Source: Ancylostoma caninum
Taxonomy: Eukaryota; Nematoda; Chromadorea; Rhabditida; Ancylostomatidae
Length of the DNA stretch: 64,000 nucleotides
Assembly: GCA_037903475.1 (NCBI GenBank)
Contig: JBAJFG010000021.1
Coordinates: forward strand, 186,001-250,000
Reading direction: 5' to 3'
The notes under the pieces were generated by a model. It was not told where the DNA came from and made no database searches. It was given only the letters and a program-made list of their open reading frames with translations. Shown here in pieces: positions 10,752-22,212 of this stretch (positions are counted from its first letter, which is position 1; the number at the start of each line of letters is the position of its first letter). The translations under genes and the position numbers were made by a program.

Positions 10752-13700
10752 ATGTTTTCAGGTGCCATGGTACTGTCGAGGGGTTCTGCAATTTTTCTCG
10801 TACTGTTCTTGATAGTATTCTTATTGTTCTGCATAAATTCTTGGACGAAGTCAACTACAGCAGAAGTGGTAACGGTTCATCCACTCTCAAATGGCTGTGT
10901 TTCCTAGAGGAATGAGCACAATCACGCTTTAAAAAATTGACATTTAACTGCTTTTTTCTCTTTCAAATCTGGAAATTCCTAACGATCAGAGTTTAGTCCC
11001 ATGTAAACATCCGCTTTTTTGGCTTTTCTGTTTTCTCACATTGGAGTAACGATCTTTAGGGGGAACAAAAAATTGATCATAAGCTTTTATTTCATGATGT
11101 CCGCGTTGAGGCTGAGTTACTGGGCTGCCCATTTCTTCATATCTTCCTCGAATTAGGGGCTTTCTAACTATACGTTTCAAAATTCCAGCTTACTACATCA
11201 ATTCTGAATCCTTGAAAATCTCTCAGATTCCTACCATCTAAATTATTCGATGAATGAAATCGACTACTAAAGTTTAATCTTTTAATTCACTAGCCTCTAG
11301 TTTTCCTTTTGAGCAAGAATAAGCCAAAGATTCTAACACATCACTACTCAAGGAAGTTCTTACTATGGGCTCCGCGTTTCCCTTCGGAGAAGAAAAAGAA
11401 GGACAACTTCGCAATCCGGCTACAGTTAAGGAAGCCTATGACTCATGGCACAAATGTATTAGCGGCATCTTGTCTCCAATTCTAGATAACCCTGAAAAGG
11501 TGAGCGATAGTGTTGCACACTAGTTGTAAAACTTGCATGAGAACTCCAATTTTTTCTAGGTCTGGTCATTTTTTCGTGATGCTGTGGACCACTGCTACGA
11601 TACGACTCCTATGAGAAACATAAAGATGACAGGAGTATCAAACAAGGACGAGTTCAAATTTCATATCTTCAACGATACTGATGTGGGTTTTACACGTGAT
11701 TCTGTTTATTCCAGTAGGGAATGCCAGATATGAAGACCTACACGAAAGAATGGCCGAATTTTTACGGCGAAATTGGTAGGTTAATCTTCGATGATTGAAA
11801 GATGGGGACATCGACCACGTTCGCCACATTAGATGGCCCAGTTTCAGCGTCTATAGGATTCACTGAATGAGATTCAGCCCTCAAATGTGCCATTCTAGCA
11901 TACACAAACGCTCACAACACTAAATCCTCAGAGGAAGTCCCGCACTGCATAATTAATGGGCCACTTTTTTTGGAGAAACAATAGTATATACGACAATTTT
12001 CGGAGACGATGGAGAGGACTGCATTTGGGAGTCCGGAGTACTTAATTTCTCTTCCTTCTTTTCTTTTTTGAAGATTCTGTTTTTTACGCAAGCCGTAATC
12101 TAGCTTTAAGCATGTTCCGATCTTCTCCTCATGAGAGGCCCCGATAATCAAGCTCCCCTCATGGGACACATTTTTTATTCCTTTCAGAAGACGCCATCGA
12201 ATGTGATCACTTTAGGGATCGGCTGGGATGTGCTCGCAGAACAAAAGCTCAAGAGACTTCTTCCAAATGTGAGGGAAATAACAGATTGCCTTCCCACTTT
12301 CTTTGTTTTTTTTTATATTTCAAGACTTCATGCTAGAGGGCATACCCAGGAAGGGCATACCCTTCGCTAGGAAGTTCTCCTGCCCCTGGTTTTTCACGCA
12401 GAGATGCGTAGTTAGTGATACAAACGCGTTCATTCAAAGTGCTCATCATTTCCTCATTTCCCTGATCACCGTGTTGAATAATCTCGGCAACCCTCTTTCC
12501 CCAGTTACTAAAATGCTCACTAGCAAAACTGCTAATCCCCTTTTTGACTACCGGTTCCCATAGTCGCGAGGAACCTCCAGTCCCTTAACGGTCCCAATAA
12601 AAAAAAAACAAGAAAATAAAAGGAAATGAAAACCAGATACCAAGCGACCAACGCTTGATAGCAATCGACTACACAAGAGAACAGGAAACTTCATAAAAAA
12701 ACACTCAGAGTCCGGTGAGAATATTCAGAGAAGAACATGGAAAGTATAGATCGGCGGCCTCCAGTGGCCGAGGGTAGAGCTGCAGGGGGACATCGAAATT
12801 AGGCGAAAAAATAGAAGAAGTGGTACTGAAATCGCGAGACGACCTCTTGTTTTTGGGGTTCTTTGCTTGAACAGAAAACTTTATTTTAAAAAAAAAGTTC
12901 GGCCTCCAAGTTACTAAAATGCAAAACGGCTAACCCCCTTTTTGACCACTTTCCCGGTTCCCACCTAGTCGCGAGGAACCCCCAGTCCTCTCAACGGTAC
13001 CCATTAAAAACACAAAAGAACAAAAGGCAAATATCAAGTGACGAACGCTTGAGTACAATTGAATACACGAGGAACCGAAAGAAAACTTTATTTAGCAAAC
13101 TCACAATACCGAGTGAAATCCCAGTAATGAATACACAGAGAACAAATGTATTTACGGCCTTCAGTGGCCGCAACAGAAGCAGTAGCCGGATGGCAGGTCT
13201 TGGGCGACGCCGTAGAAGAAGAATGATAAGTGGTATCCCTGGGTAGTACGACCGCTCTCCTTCTCGTGGGTTCTTTTTGGCGGTCTTCACGCGGTAATCG
13301 ATTCAAACTGATTGGTCTAGCGCCGGGTCCCCCTGTGATCCCTCGACCCTACCAGCGGACTGCTCATACTGTACACCCCTGACCGTTAGCGAAAAAGTCG
13401 ATAATAGCAATTAATCAACAATTTAGTGTAGAGTCGTCGCCATATCGTGTTAAGAGTATGACCGTTACCGAGTGGAAGCACATAAATCGATAATATCACA
13501 ATCACGACAATATCGGGCAAAATGATCGCAATGTTCGTGTCTAGCGTACTGGAAAACCCAAGTAGGCATACACTTACCCGTCTCCGAGCAAAAGCACAAA
13601 AGCTGGTGAAATCATTAAGGCAGCGGAACGAAATTTTGTCGCAAAATGCTTGTCTTTTTCGTTTTCAGCGCGCTGAGGAACTCCTGTTGATTTGTTCTCA

Positions 13701-16700
13701 CTGACCACTGAGGAAAAGTGGAAAAATCAATAAAATCAAGAAATTGATATATACTTTGGCGTAAAGTGTGTGTTATTTTCGTGTTTGGCGTATTGAGAAA
13801 TCCTAGTAAGCATGTCGCCAGTCCATCGGCAAAAAAAGGAAATATCAAGGAAGTCCATATAATATAAGAAGGGCTTTGAGACTTGACTCGAGTGCATCAC
13901 ATATCGAGCAGTTGCTAGCCAATGCCAACTGCAGAAGAGCATTGCAGGAGGATCTGAAAAACCACAGGCGGAAGAAGCTTTTGGAGGCAGCAGAAGGAAG
14001 AAAAAGTCTGAAGAAGTGTCGGAAGGACCTCCGCGATTACAGAGTCCCGTCGACCGCACTACTGAAACGAAGAGGGAATCGTCACGTTTTCCCGTCGTGA
14101 GATGGAATCTATCGCGGAAAGGTTCTACACAAGCCATTTGTGCTCCTCTCCTCGTGACAAACCCACGTATCCCCCCTGGCAATGAACCACCTCGGATTCT
14201 TCCTGCAGAAGTCCGCGTTGCATTCAGAAGCATGAAGCCCGGCACAGCTCCAGGACCTGACCGTATATCAGGCGATCTCCTGCGAGCTGGAGGGCATCGA
14301 CTACACGTAATTCTCGCGGAACATATGTCATTGTATCTTCAGAAAGGAAGGATCCCGAACCAGTGGAGAACCTCGCGCACCGTTCTCTTTCACAAAAAAA
14401 AGGGGACAGGGAGGACCTCCGGAGCTGCCGTCCAATATGTTTGCTGAGTGTGCTTTACAAGCTTTTCACAAAGATCATTCTCATGAGAATATCGAAGATC
14501 TTGGATGAAGCCCAACCGCAAGAACAGGCCGGATTTGGACAGGGGTTCAGTTGCATGGACAACATCCAAACCGTTTCGACGGTTATCGAAGTTTGCCGAG
14601 AATATCGCTTACCCTCGTCCTAACCTTCGTTGATTACGAAAAAGCATTCGATAGCGTTGAAACAAATGCCATACTGTCAGCACTAGTCGACCAAGGAGTG
14701 GATCCATCATATGTGAGGACATTGGCCGACTGCTACCGTCAATGCTCTACAACACTGCAGCTTTTACAGCGCCCCATTACCATTCCGGTAGCGGGTACTC
14801 GCCACACGGATGGACCAGTTGAATGCTCAGCTGGAAACGAGTCAAACTTCTCGTCAGCGTCGGCCACGGTGCTCCTGGTTGACGATGGCGAGAGAAAGAA
14901 CGGAATGGATGCGATGCTGGAGCTCGCACGACAAGTGAAGACGGGCCATCTAAGTACCTATATGATATGTGGATAAACCAATCGATCATTTTCGGCGTGA
15001 AGTAAGCCTATACCTCCGCCTCCCACTGGAGATCCTACATACAAAAAGTGGTCCGGATCAGTTCATCCTCTACGATTTCTATTCATTACATAAATACAAG
15101 CACATATACAAATTTTCACTTTTATTCCCCAAAGCGGCAGAGACTTCACTCTATTAACCCCCCCCCCCCTCCCATCCTCTCGCCCCTCGCCCACTTCCTG
15201 CCTCCGCCACTGGTATATTCCTAGTAGAAATCGTGAAGGATCAACCGATTGAGACGAGACTTTGCATGCGCATCCCACAAGACGGTGGTTTTGGACCATT
15301 TTTTGCCAGTTACAACTTGGCTTAGCAAGGATGTCGACTGCATAGATTTTTCATTGTTCTTGCCTTGTGGACTGTGAAGGCACGTCTGCCGTAGTTGATC
15401 AACACAGCGAACACGAGCATGACAACCATTCTGTGTGGAACTATCGATTGATTGATCTTGTTGATTTTTCCACTTTTGCGTGCGGTCAGTGAGTACGTGC
15501 CTTCTAAATGTTTGCAATGCGCTGAACACGAATAAATATGACATGAGCTTCGGTTTCGAAAACTTATCTATTGGTTTGTCAATTTTGTAGAGTTTTGCTA
15601 CCTACTTTTGCACGGTGGCCAGTGAACACATGTGTGCTGGTGTCAATGTCAATATTTTAACAGTTCTGCACGAAATTTTCGATCTTATTGATACCTGCGT
15701 TTATGCACAGTGACGGATGGATTCCCTTTGCAAGGCTTCCAATACGACAAACATTCTGTTTGAGGTTATCACGTAAGTAGCGGGAGTGGCGGACGCATCG
15801 GTTTTTGCCCTACCTTCCCTCCTCCTGAATGGCTGGGTATTTCTGCGTGCGCCACTAATGCTACCGAGTAATGCGTGTAATTCTGCAGATACAGCAGTGG
15901 AAGAGGGTGAGCGGAGGGCGAGGGGCAACGAGAATGGGTCGCCAAATTTTTGAAATTACTTTAAAACCCAGTAGAAGTCTACTGTCTAGTGTACTTGTTT
16001 TCTCTGATTCCTTGTTTTTATTATCACTTTCAAATATTTTCTTATTAATTGTTTATTGTTATAGATAATATTTTCATTGCTTTTCTTTTCCATGTGAGTC
16101 CCCAAAGCGGCGGAGACCCCATTTTTTCTTCCACTCCTCCCCCTCCCGAACACCTTCTGCGTGCGCCACTGAGATACAGGTAACTAATTCAACGGTAAAC
16201 TAGCTGAACGTCTAGTTGAATACGGACCAGCGCGGTGCGGCACTCTTGCTGTCTGCTGCATTGCTCGAACTTCGATGTAGATTGTTATATTGCTATCTTC
16301 TCTGCTTATATAAAAAGTGCTACTTTTCAGGGCTCTCGCTTCTACGGTGCGGATCCGATCTATGATGATAATGATCGTTTGTTCTCAACGGTTGGGCAAT
16401 TCTTTCCTCTGGCGATTGGTAATGAGACGATGCTTTCTACCGCGTATGTCATGCCGAAACATTTAAGAGGTATTTTACATGAATGACATTCGTGGATGAT
16501 TATGCAAAATGGTGCAATGATCAACACATTGATTTTACAGCGTTTTTCAACCAAATCAGGTTCAAGCCTCAAATACATGAAACCCCAGACCTTGAACCCT
16601 CCACCGCCCAGTAAAATATGCCACCGCTTGGCAGGGTTCAGGTTGGCCACTGTGTCGAACCGAAGCGAGCCGAAGTGCATGCGAGCGCCCACGTTTGCAG

Positions 16701-19700
16701 TTCCCATGAATTTTTCTCAAAAATACAGATACCGACGTTCACTCGTATCTGAAACTTTCGCGTGCATGTTAAAATTGGTGGTGTTGCTTACGAGTTCGCT
16801 CCCTCTCCATGCCATCACCACCTAGCATATCAGTATTTTCCTTTCAAAGTTCACATTTCTCTCCAAATTTCCACTTTGGTCCTACCTAATCCCCGCGGCG
16901 GTAATGATGTTGTTCATATTCGACATGTTGCAAAATGTCAGCAAAAGTAGATTTCTTCAAGCATTTCTGCCTTAGGATGCGAAATAGTACCACCGAAACC
17001 ATTCTAATCGGCTGTAGTTCATACTACTGTAGTATTTCGTGCAAGCGTATTCGACTGTCGAGGCAGCTTCATAGTAGCTCAGGTCTCCAGGAAATACAGC
17101 AGGGAAGAAATAGAACTATGTTTAGTTTCCAAAACAGTCAAGATGTCGAAAATGAAAATGTTTGTGGATGATGTCTTTGAGATGCCACTCCCAGAGCGCT
17201 GAGTTCACTAGCGCGCTAAACGGACACTTTTGTGCTGTAGCACTTTGGCACAATTCAGACACCAACTGTCCTGATTTAGAAAAGTCGATTCGTAGCAACG
17301 GACAAAAGTGCAAAAATGATACTAAAAACGATTACCCATTACTGTAAAATTGAAAATACCATGCAATGATTGATGGGGATGGATGTCATTCACGGCCTAG
17401 GGTTCCGTGCGGACATGCCGCATGGTCACGGAAACGAAGCTTCACGCTTATTGACAGCCAATTTTTAGAAATTTCCAAAACACATTGCTTTTTGGAGATG
17501 GCAACAATTCTGTCCATAATAAGCACAGCAAGGAGCTTCGTGTGCACCTGTTAGGTTTTCTCTCAAACCTACACGTGACAATCTGCCATATTCGTACGTA
17601 TCTCGACTCACTGTTTTCAAGAATGTTTCATCAAGAGGGTCTTCTTTAAATGTACAACTACATATATTTGTTTCCAGGGCAGTATGTATATCGTACTATG
17701 GTGCACATTGATGTCATTACATTTTTGACTAAGCTCACTCGTACTCCATTCATCGACCAATTTCTAATGGATAACGAAGGTCAGTTTCCAGAATAGGAGC
17801 AAAGATTTATCTAACATATCCATTCCATCAGTGTTTCTCACATGTCAAAGTGAGGTCATTCCTTTTTATAATCTGTGCCGCCTAAAATTGTTTTTCTTTT
17901 CCTAGACTGTTGAACAACCTAAGTATGAAATTCATATGGAATTGAAGAGCATTAATGCCTGCAAATTTCCCGCAGAATCACGTTACTAAACTGTTATTGA
18001 GCGAGCATCCATGGGGTTGTAAACCATCTGCTACTCAACTCGAGTTGGGTCAGCGTCCATTTTTCGTGTCCGAGGTTTTGGAAGTTCCCGTGTCCGAGAT
18101 TTTGGTTGTTTCGGGCATCTAATTGTTGTCCCAACAATTCTACGGAAGCACATAGCCGTAGGCACGACATTCTCAAGAGATAAAGAGATAATATGTGTGC
18201 CAGCGTTCGAACAAGGCGAGTTGCAGAATGAAAGGCATAAGTGGTTTCGCCCTCAGCTATACCTGGTATTCATCTGGTACGTACACTGCATATCACGCTC
18301 CAATCGAACGCGGCGACGCGGCAGATGTGGTCGTACATGGGGAACGTATCTCGTGCAACCGAGTGGCCTATCGGCTCTATTTGTTAGCAGGAAGTGATCG
18401 GCATCGGCCTCTAGTGCCACTCCGAACCGTTTGATTAGAGCGTGATCTGCAGTGCGCGCTCCAGGTGAATAGACTGTATTTTCTTTCCTTATGATGAATC
18501 ATTCGTACCTCCTTTGATTTCGAGCCGGGCCATCATTCTTTGCAAATCGGATAAACTGATGGCAATCAATACTGCATTACCGCAAGGTTTGACAAAATGG
18601 ATCGCTGCGTTCGTTTTCAGTGCAACGCTGACCCTAAGAGTATAACAGAATCTGCGAAAGCAAAATTATCGCCGGTGCTGCTTTTAATAAAAGAAGATGA
18701 TATCTTCTGTCCCGCAAATAAAGTTTATATTAGGTTATTACATAAGTTTCTGCTGTTTTTGCATAGGGATTTTCGAACGCTTGTAACAAATGATTCCCGA
18801 TGAGATTTTGCTTACGGCCGCAAAGCATTTTAAAGCGTATGATCTCTTGAACATTCTGGAATGTGAACCTCATTTTCTTGTTTTGAAAATATAACAGACT
18901 TCGAAGTGGACCCATCAAGAATGCAAATTCGACAACTGCACTTGCACGAGGAATAATTTTAGGGCAACATTGCATGAGGATAACCAGATTTGGATCGAGT
19001 AATCTCGAGGCCATTCTTATTCTCTCTGATACTTTATCTCCCCATTTTATTATCGAATGGTCCTGGGCACAAGCACCAAACTTAGTAACACAAAATTTTG
19101 ATTATGCCGTTTTCCTCTCTGCAGCCGGAGCGAATTGGAGTCTAATTTCTTCCACAATGGCTACAGATATCATACGTTTGCAGGCACTAATCGGTGGAAT
19201 TTTGGGACAAGTTACAGTCGCTCTGTGGAAATCACACCATTTTGCCATGCCGCGGACGGCGCCTCGATTTTGTTGGTCGAACTCCTCGGAAATGCGAATA
19301 GCTCGCAGAGGAATTTTTAATTGCGCATTATGCAGCATAAATCTTGCTCTAACCATGCGCAGGTTATCGGATCACAAGGACGTCTACTGAGCGAGAACCG
19401 ATTTGCCAAAGTTAGTCACCCTCAGCACTGTCCGACCCTGTTCTTTGCCTCATAGTCCACGGATTTCCTGAGCAGCAGAGCCGGGCTTCAGCTATACAAA
19501 CTGCTAAAGACCGGCGATTGTTGTGGTGTATACTTCGATTGATATCCATTGTTGTTTGATTTTTTATAAAATATTTCTGTCGGAAATTACAAAACAGCGA
19601 AAACTTATGTAACAACCTAATACCAGTCAGGATTCATCATAGGGTTCTATTTGACCAGCAACCGAGCACTTGTCTCAACATCCTCAAACAAGCCCTTGGA

Positions 19701-20114
19701 TCGTAAGCTTATGCTAGTGTGAAAGTCCATGCTTTTGAGGAGCGGAATACGACCTACTGCCTATGATGGGACGAGCTGGAGCATTTGATCACAATGGAAT
19801 TATCGTGTGTCAAATCAATGTCGAGGTTTGTTGTTTCTCTGATCTTCGGCGCCTTTCAAGATATCATATTTTGATGCTGTCATAATCATATATTGTCCAA
19901 TATGTATTTTAAGTTTCATTACGGTCATGCAAACTTCAAGGAGCGTTTCGCCGCTATTGTAAAATGCCTTCTGGAGGATCGTCGTTACGCTTTGTTCAGA
20001 CAGCGACAGTTCACCGAATACTTGAACCTTGCAACATCCCATCAGCGAACATTCCTACTCAATTTTGAAAATAATACTTGTGTAGAAAAATACATTTTAC
20101 AGTTTTTTGAATAG
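10752..20114 (+). CDS. FkbM/Methyltransf_21-like membrane-anchored protein, multi-exon
   Basis: Assigned exons: 10752-10868, 11353-11499, 11560-11682, 12188-12268, 16331-16469, 17678-17779, 19740-19825 and 19914-20114 (TAG). An additional short exon is probable around 11715-11775. Total is about 350 residues, as expected for nematode members of the family. The N-terminus has a hydrophobic anchor (SAIFLVLFLIVFLLFCI), suggesting a type II membrane protein, probably of the secretory pathway. Conserved blocks in order: WSFFRDAVDHC with PMRNI; VITLGIGWDVLAEQKL (SAM-binding glycine motif); [40 protein letters not shown] (FkbM D-x-E-G-x-E motif, split by the intron 17780-19739); VCQIN; LLEDRRYAL; FLLNFENNTCVEKYI. 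Exon phases fit across every junction except around 11683-12187, where the candidate exon does not join cleanly. ATG 10767 is an alternative start. Substrate is unknown. It is a tandem paralogue of the gene ending at 4362. Confidence 0.8.
12503..13275. repeat. Diverged 406-bp tandem duplication
   Basis: Two direct copies start at 12503 and 12909 with AGTTACTAAAATGC. Both contain CCGGTTCCCA, TAGTCGCGAGGAACC, an A-rich stretch, CCAACGCTTGA or GAACGCTTGA, and TCCAGTGGCCG or TTCAGTGGCCG. They end near GGGTTCTTTTTGG. The copies have diverged by substitutions and indels. Located in the 4-kb intron 12269-16330 of the FkbM-like gene; no coding potential seen. Confidence 0.75.
13317..13865 (-). repeat. 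Helitron-type minisatellite array, reverse orientation
   Basis: On the minus strand this has several diverged copies of a roughly 110-bp unit. Hallmarks are a Y-TACGCTGAACACGAA-like block, an ATCGATTTATTG-like block and ACTTTTGC followed by CAGTGAG. The same unit occurs at 15215-15700 and 24031-24560 in forward orientation. The minus-strand sequence ends at 13317 in CTAG, preceded by a possible GGGTC/GACCC hairpin, compatible with a Helitron 3' end, though the flanking base is not the usual T. Confidence 0.55.
13870..14998 (+). mobile_element. RTE-type LINE fragment, frameshifted and internally deleted
   Basis: The 5' part matches the linker before the reverse transcriptase (SHIEQLLANANCRRALQEDL, KKCRKDLRDY). 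Next come RT motifs: GTAPGPDRISGDLLRAGGHR, NQWRTSRTVLFHKK, SCRPICLLSVLYKLFTKII, QEQAGFGQGFSCMDNIQT and FVDYEKAFDSVETNAILSAL. Open frame changes near 14098, 14175, 14395 (A-run), 14610 and 14790 show it is dead. At about 14790 it jumps from the middle of RT to the extreme C-terminus (TRMDQLNAQLE, then SWLTMARERTEWMRCW and a stop at 14936), so the catalytic FADD region is deleted. The endonuclease domain is also absent. Lies inside the 4-kb intron of the FkbM-like gene. Confidence 0.9.
14999..15122 (-). repeat. Helitron-like 5' segment in reverse orientation
   Basis: The complement of 15050-15122 resembles the start of the Helitron-like element at 23925. It has AAAGTGAAA, a TGTATTTATGTAAT stretch and AATAGAAATCG, then GGACCACTTTTTG. 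It is cut at 15122 by hAT-MITE sequence. With the reverse array at 13317-13865 it may be one element into which the RTE inserted. Confidence 0.45.
15123..15213. mobile_element. hAT-like MITE fragment (CAGTGGCGG family)
   Basis: Only the right half is present: CCCCAAAGCGGCAGAGAC, a C-run, then CTGCCTCCGCCACTG ending at 15213. The left half is missing; the sequence at 15122 is Helitron-like. Confidence 0.65.
15214..15700 (+). repeat. Helitron-type minisatellite array, forward orientation
   Basis: Begins with TAGAAATCGTGAAGGATCAA and continues with diverged units containing GCGCTGAACACGAA, ACTATCGATTGATTG and CACTTTTGCGTGCGGTCAGTG. Same family as 13317-13865 (reverse) and 24031-24560. Confidence 0.6.
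15785..15859. mobile_element. Short hAT-like MITE derivative
   Basis: About 75 bp with ends AGTGGCGGACGCA and TGCGTGCGCCACT, an internally deleted relative of the CAGTGGCGG family. No clear target duplication. Confidence 0.5.
15895..16171. mobile_element. hAT-like MITE (CAGTGGCGG family) with 8-bp duplication
   Basis: 277 bp from CAGTGGAAGAGGG to CTGCGTGCGCCACTG, flanked on both sides by AGATACAG (15887-15894 and 16172-16179). The interior matches the family in the orientation GGGTCGCCAAATTT ... AAGCGGCGGAGACCCC. The 8-bp duplication with CAG...CTG ends supports hAT. It sits about 150 bp before the 16331 exon of the FkbM-like gene. Confidence 0.85.
18730..19620. mobile_element. Mariner-type derivative in an FkbM-like gene intron
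   Basis: Inverted ends TTAGGTTATTACATAAGTTT and the complement of AAACTTATGTAACAACCTAA, flanked by TA at 18728-18729 and 19621-19622. 891 bp. The minus strand shows a short FMLHNAQ-like echo of the mariner HDNARP motif, but no usable reading frame. Lies in the 17780-19739 intron. Confidence 0.75.
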
Positions 20115-20390
20115 AATAGTTGCTTCGCAAACGTGTTATTGCATGCATAACCAATGTTTCTTACCCTTACCCTTTTTTACCCTACCCCCTTCTTCACCCA
20201 GCCTATTTGTTTTTTTGGCTCCTTACTACGAGGCGAAAGAGTCTATAATCATGACTTATGATAACGGGCTTAGTCTGTGTGTAAGTATGTGTGTGTCTGT
20301 GTGTCACGAAATTCGTTCATCCTGTTCTGAAGGTAGAGTAGGGCGGTTATCCTATTCCAATCACATCTCTAGGTAGTTAGCAGACTCACT
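20115..20390. other. 3' flank of the FkbM-like gene
   Basis: Contains pyrimidine-rich TTACCC runs and a TG-rich stretch (20275-20310). No AATAAA is seen close to the stop at 20114. Confidence 0.4.
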
Positions 20391-20640
20391 GCGGCCCGAT
20401 GATGTGATAAGAGCGCCTGCGTCCAGTTGTGGGGGCACCGGTCCACCGCTGTGATGAGGATGTGCCAGCGCCCAGAAGTGAGGGAGACGGGTCCACCGCT
20501 GTGATGAGGGTGTGCCGGCGCCCAGAAGTGGGGGAGACGGGTCCACTGCTGTGATAAAGATGCACTGGCGCCCAGAAGTGGGGGAGACGGGTCCACCGCT
20601 GTGATAGGGGTGCGCCGGCGCCCAGAAGTGGGGGAGACGA
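20391..20640. repeat. 50-bp minisatellite, about five units
   Basis: Units begin at about 20391 (diverged), 20441, 20491, 20541 and 20591, each a variant of GTCCACCGCTGTGATGAGGG followed by a GCCGGCGCCCAGAAGTGGGG block. GC-rich relative to its surroundings. The period is not a multiple of three, so the minus-strand open frames across it look incidental. Confidence 0.9.
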
Positions 20641-22212
20641 AACTTACTATGCAACGAAATGACAACGACCAGGCAACAACTGTCAACATCAAAAAGTACA
20701 GCGAAGAGTGTTTTCTGTGGATGTTGTGTACTTGACGGGGGATAACCACATACAGTAAAAATTTCAGAACAGCTCTTTTTATAGTTCACAGTTGTTTACA
20801 AAGATGAAAGCGAAAGTTGTTGTGATGAATGAAAATGAAGCTTTCTCTTGACTACAACGTACGGACTCGCGGATCACCACGATACGCACTATGACCTGCC
20901 TAGGCAGGACTTCGACATATGGATCGAGCGACCCAGACACCGCACGTATTTTCTTTAGGCGTTGTCGCCTCTCCAACAGCCGGATATACCGACGGCGCTG
21001 GCTTGCCCAATGCGCTCCATCGCGAAGATGCACTCCGAAGCTGCATTTACCTGTCCTGACCCTTCGTGGTTCGGGTTCTGGAGGTGGGGAAAGTGACTGG
21101 CACCTGTTTCCGCTTCCGCTTTCCCGTGGGGCTTCCCTTTAACCTCTTCTATCATTTTTCACTTGCCGTTTGTCCATTACTTCGAGTTTGCTTACCATGC
21201 TATCGATCACGTATTTATTTTCTTGTTTTTTTTCTGTTTTCTGGTATTGTTGAAGCAGATCTTTTTTGAGTTCCAAACAATAAAATTGTTGCAGCACAAA
21301 TTCTCCAGTCTTCATTGTCTATTTAAGCCTTGGTTAGGATTTCTTTCTAAAGCAATGTGATCAACCAACCATGTGGTAGGTTCCTCGGACTTCTGCTTGT
21401 ACTATCTGGAGGTCAGCGGTAGCTCGGCATATTTCTTCTTTTACTTCTTCTACTACTTCTGCATCCAGTAGTTTCTGTGGAGCGGGAGAGAATGAAAAGG
21501 GAGAACATGTAATCTCATTATTTCTGAGTCCTAGTGAAGCCGAGAAAGGTTTGGGTTGATGCTTTGATGGAGAAGAGGCCTAGCCTCCAAACTTTCCTCA
21601 AAAAGAAGGCGATGGAAAGTCTTTTGAGTCAATAGAAAGGACTGTACGATCGTTCGCAATCGTGATGCTTCGTCCTTTTAATCTGATCTTGAAAGGGTGG
21701 CCAGAAACATGCAGCGTAGAAACTTAACGCATGTTAGCATGCCGAGAATGCAGAGAGTGTAAAGAGAGTATCGTCTTCATATTTCAAGAAAATGACCGAG
21801 GTCAGGAAGATTAAAATCGAATAAAGTGTCCGGTTGTGAGGGGTTATCCCACATACTCAGGTATTTCAGAAACAACGAGAACGCATTTACATAGTTGAGG
21901 GTGCTTTTTCTGAAGACAGTTGTTCTGGAAGCGCAGAATGCGGTACATCGCTCTTTTACCGTTGCTGTGTTGAATATTCCTAGCAAGGATCTCGAATATT
22001 CTCTCGGATATCCAACGAACCCTACCGTTTCTTCCATTTTTTGAATCTCTTGATCAAATAGTGTATGAAAATCAAGACGATCATTACAGTTAGTCAGTAC
22101 AAGAATGTTTATCAGAACTCCACAAAAGATAGATGAAGCAAAGCTTCAGTCCCCTTTGCCCCTTTGGTTTTACGCCGCCTCAAGCAATGCCGGTCCTCAG
22201 GCGGGATCGCGC
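20641..22212. other. Unassigned intergenic region
   Basis: A locally GC-rich block at 20880-21140 has open frames on both strands, the minus one with a basic stretch (RRRYIRLLERRQRLKKI). No family could be assigned and no splice structure was convincing. Confidence 0.3.

Noticed and set aside
13736..14245. 169-codon minus-strand open frame
   Set aside because: Antisense shadow of the RTE reverse-transcriptase fragment and the adjoining repeat array.
20361..20789. Minus-strand frames with HHSGGPVSPTSG-like peptide repeats
   Set aside because: Produced by the 50-bp minisatellite, whose period is not a multiple of three.
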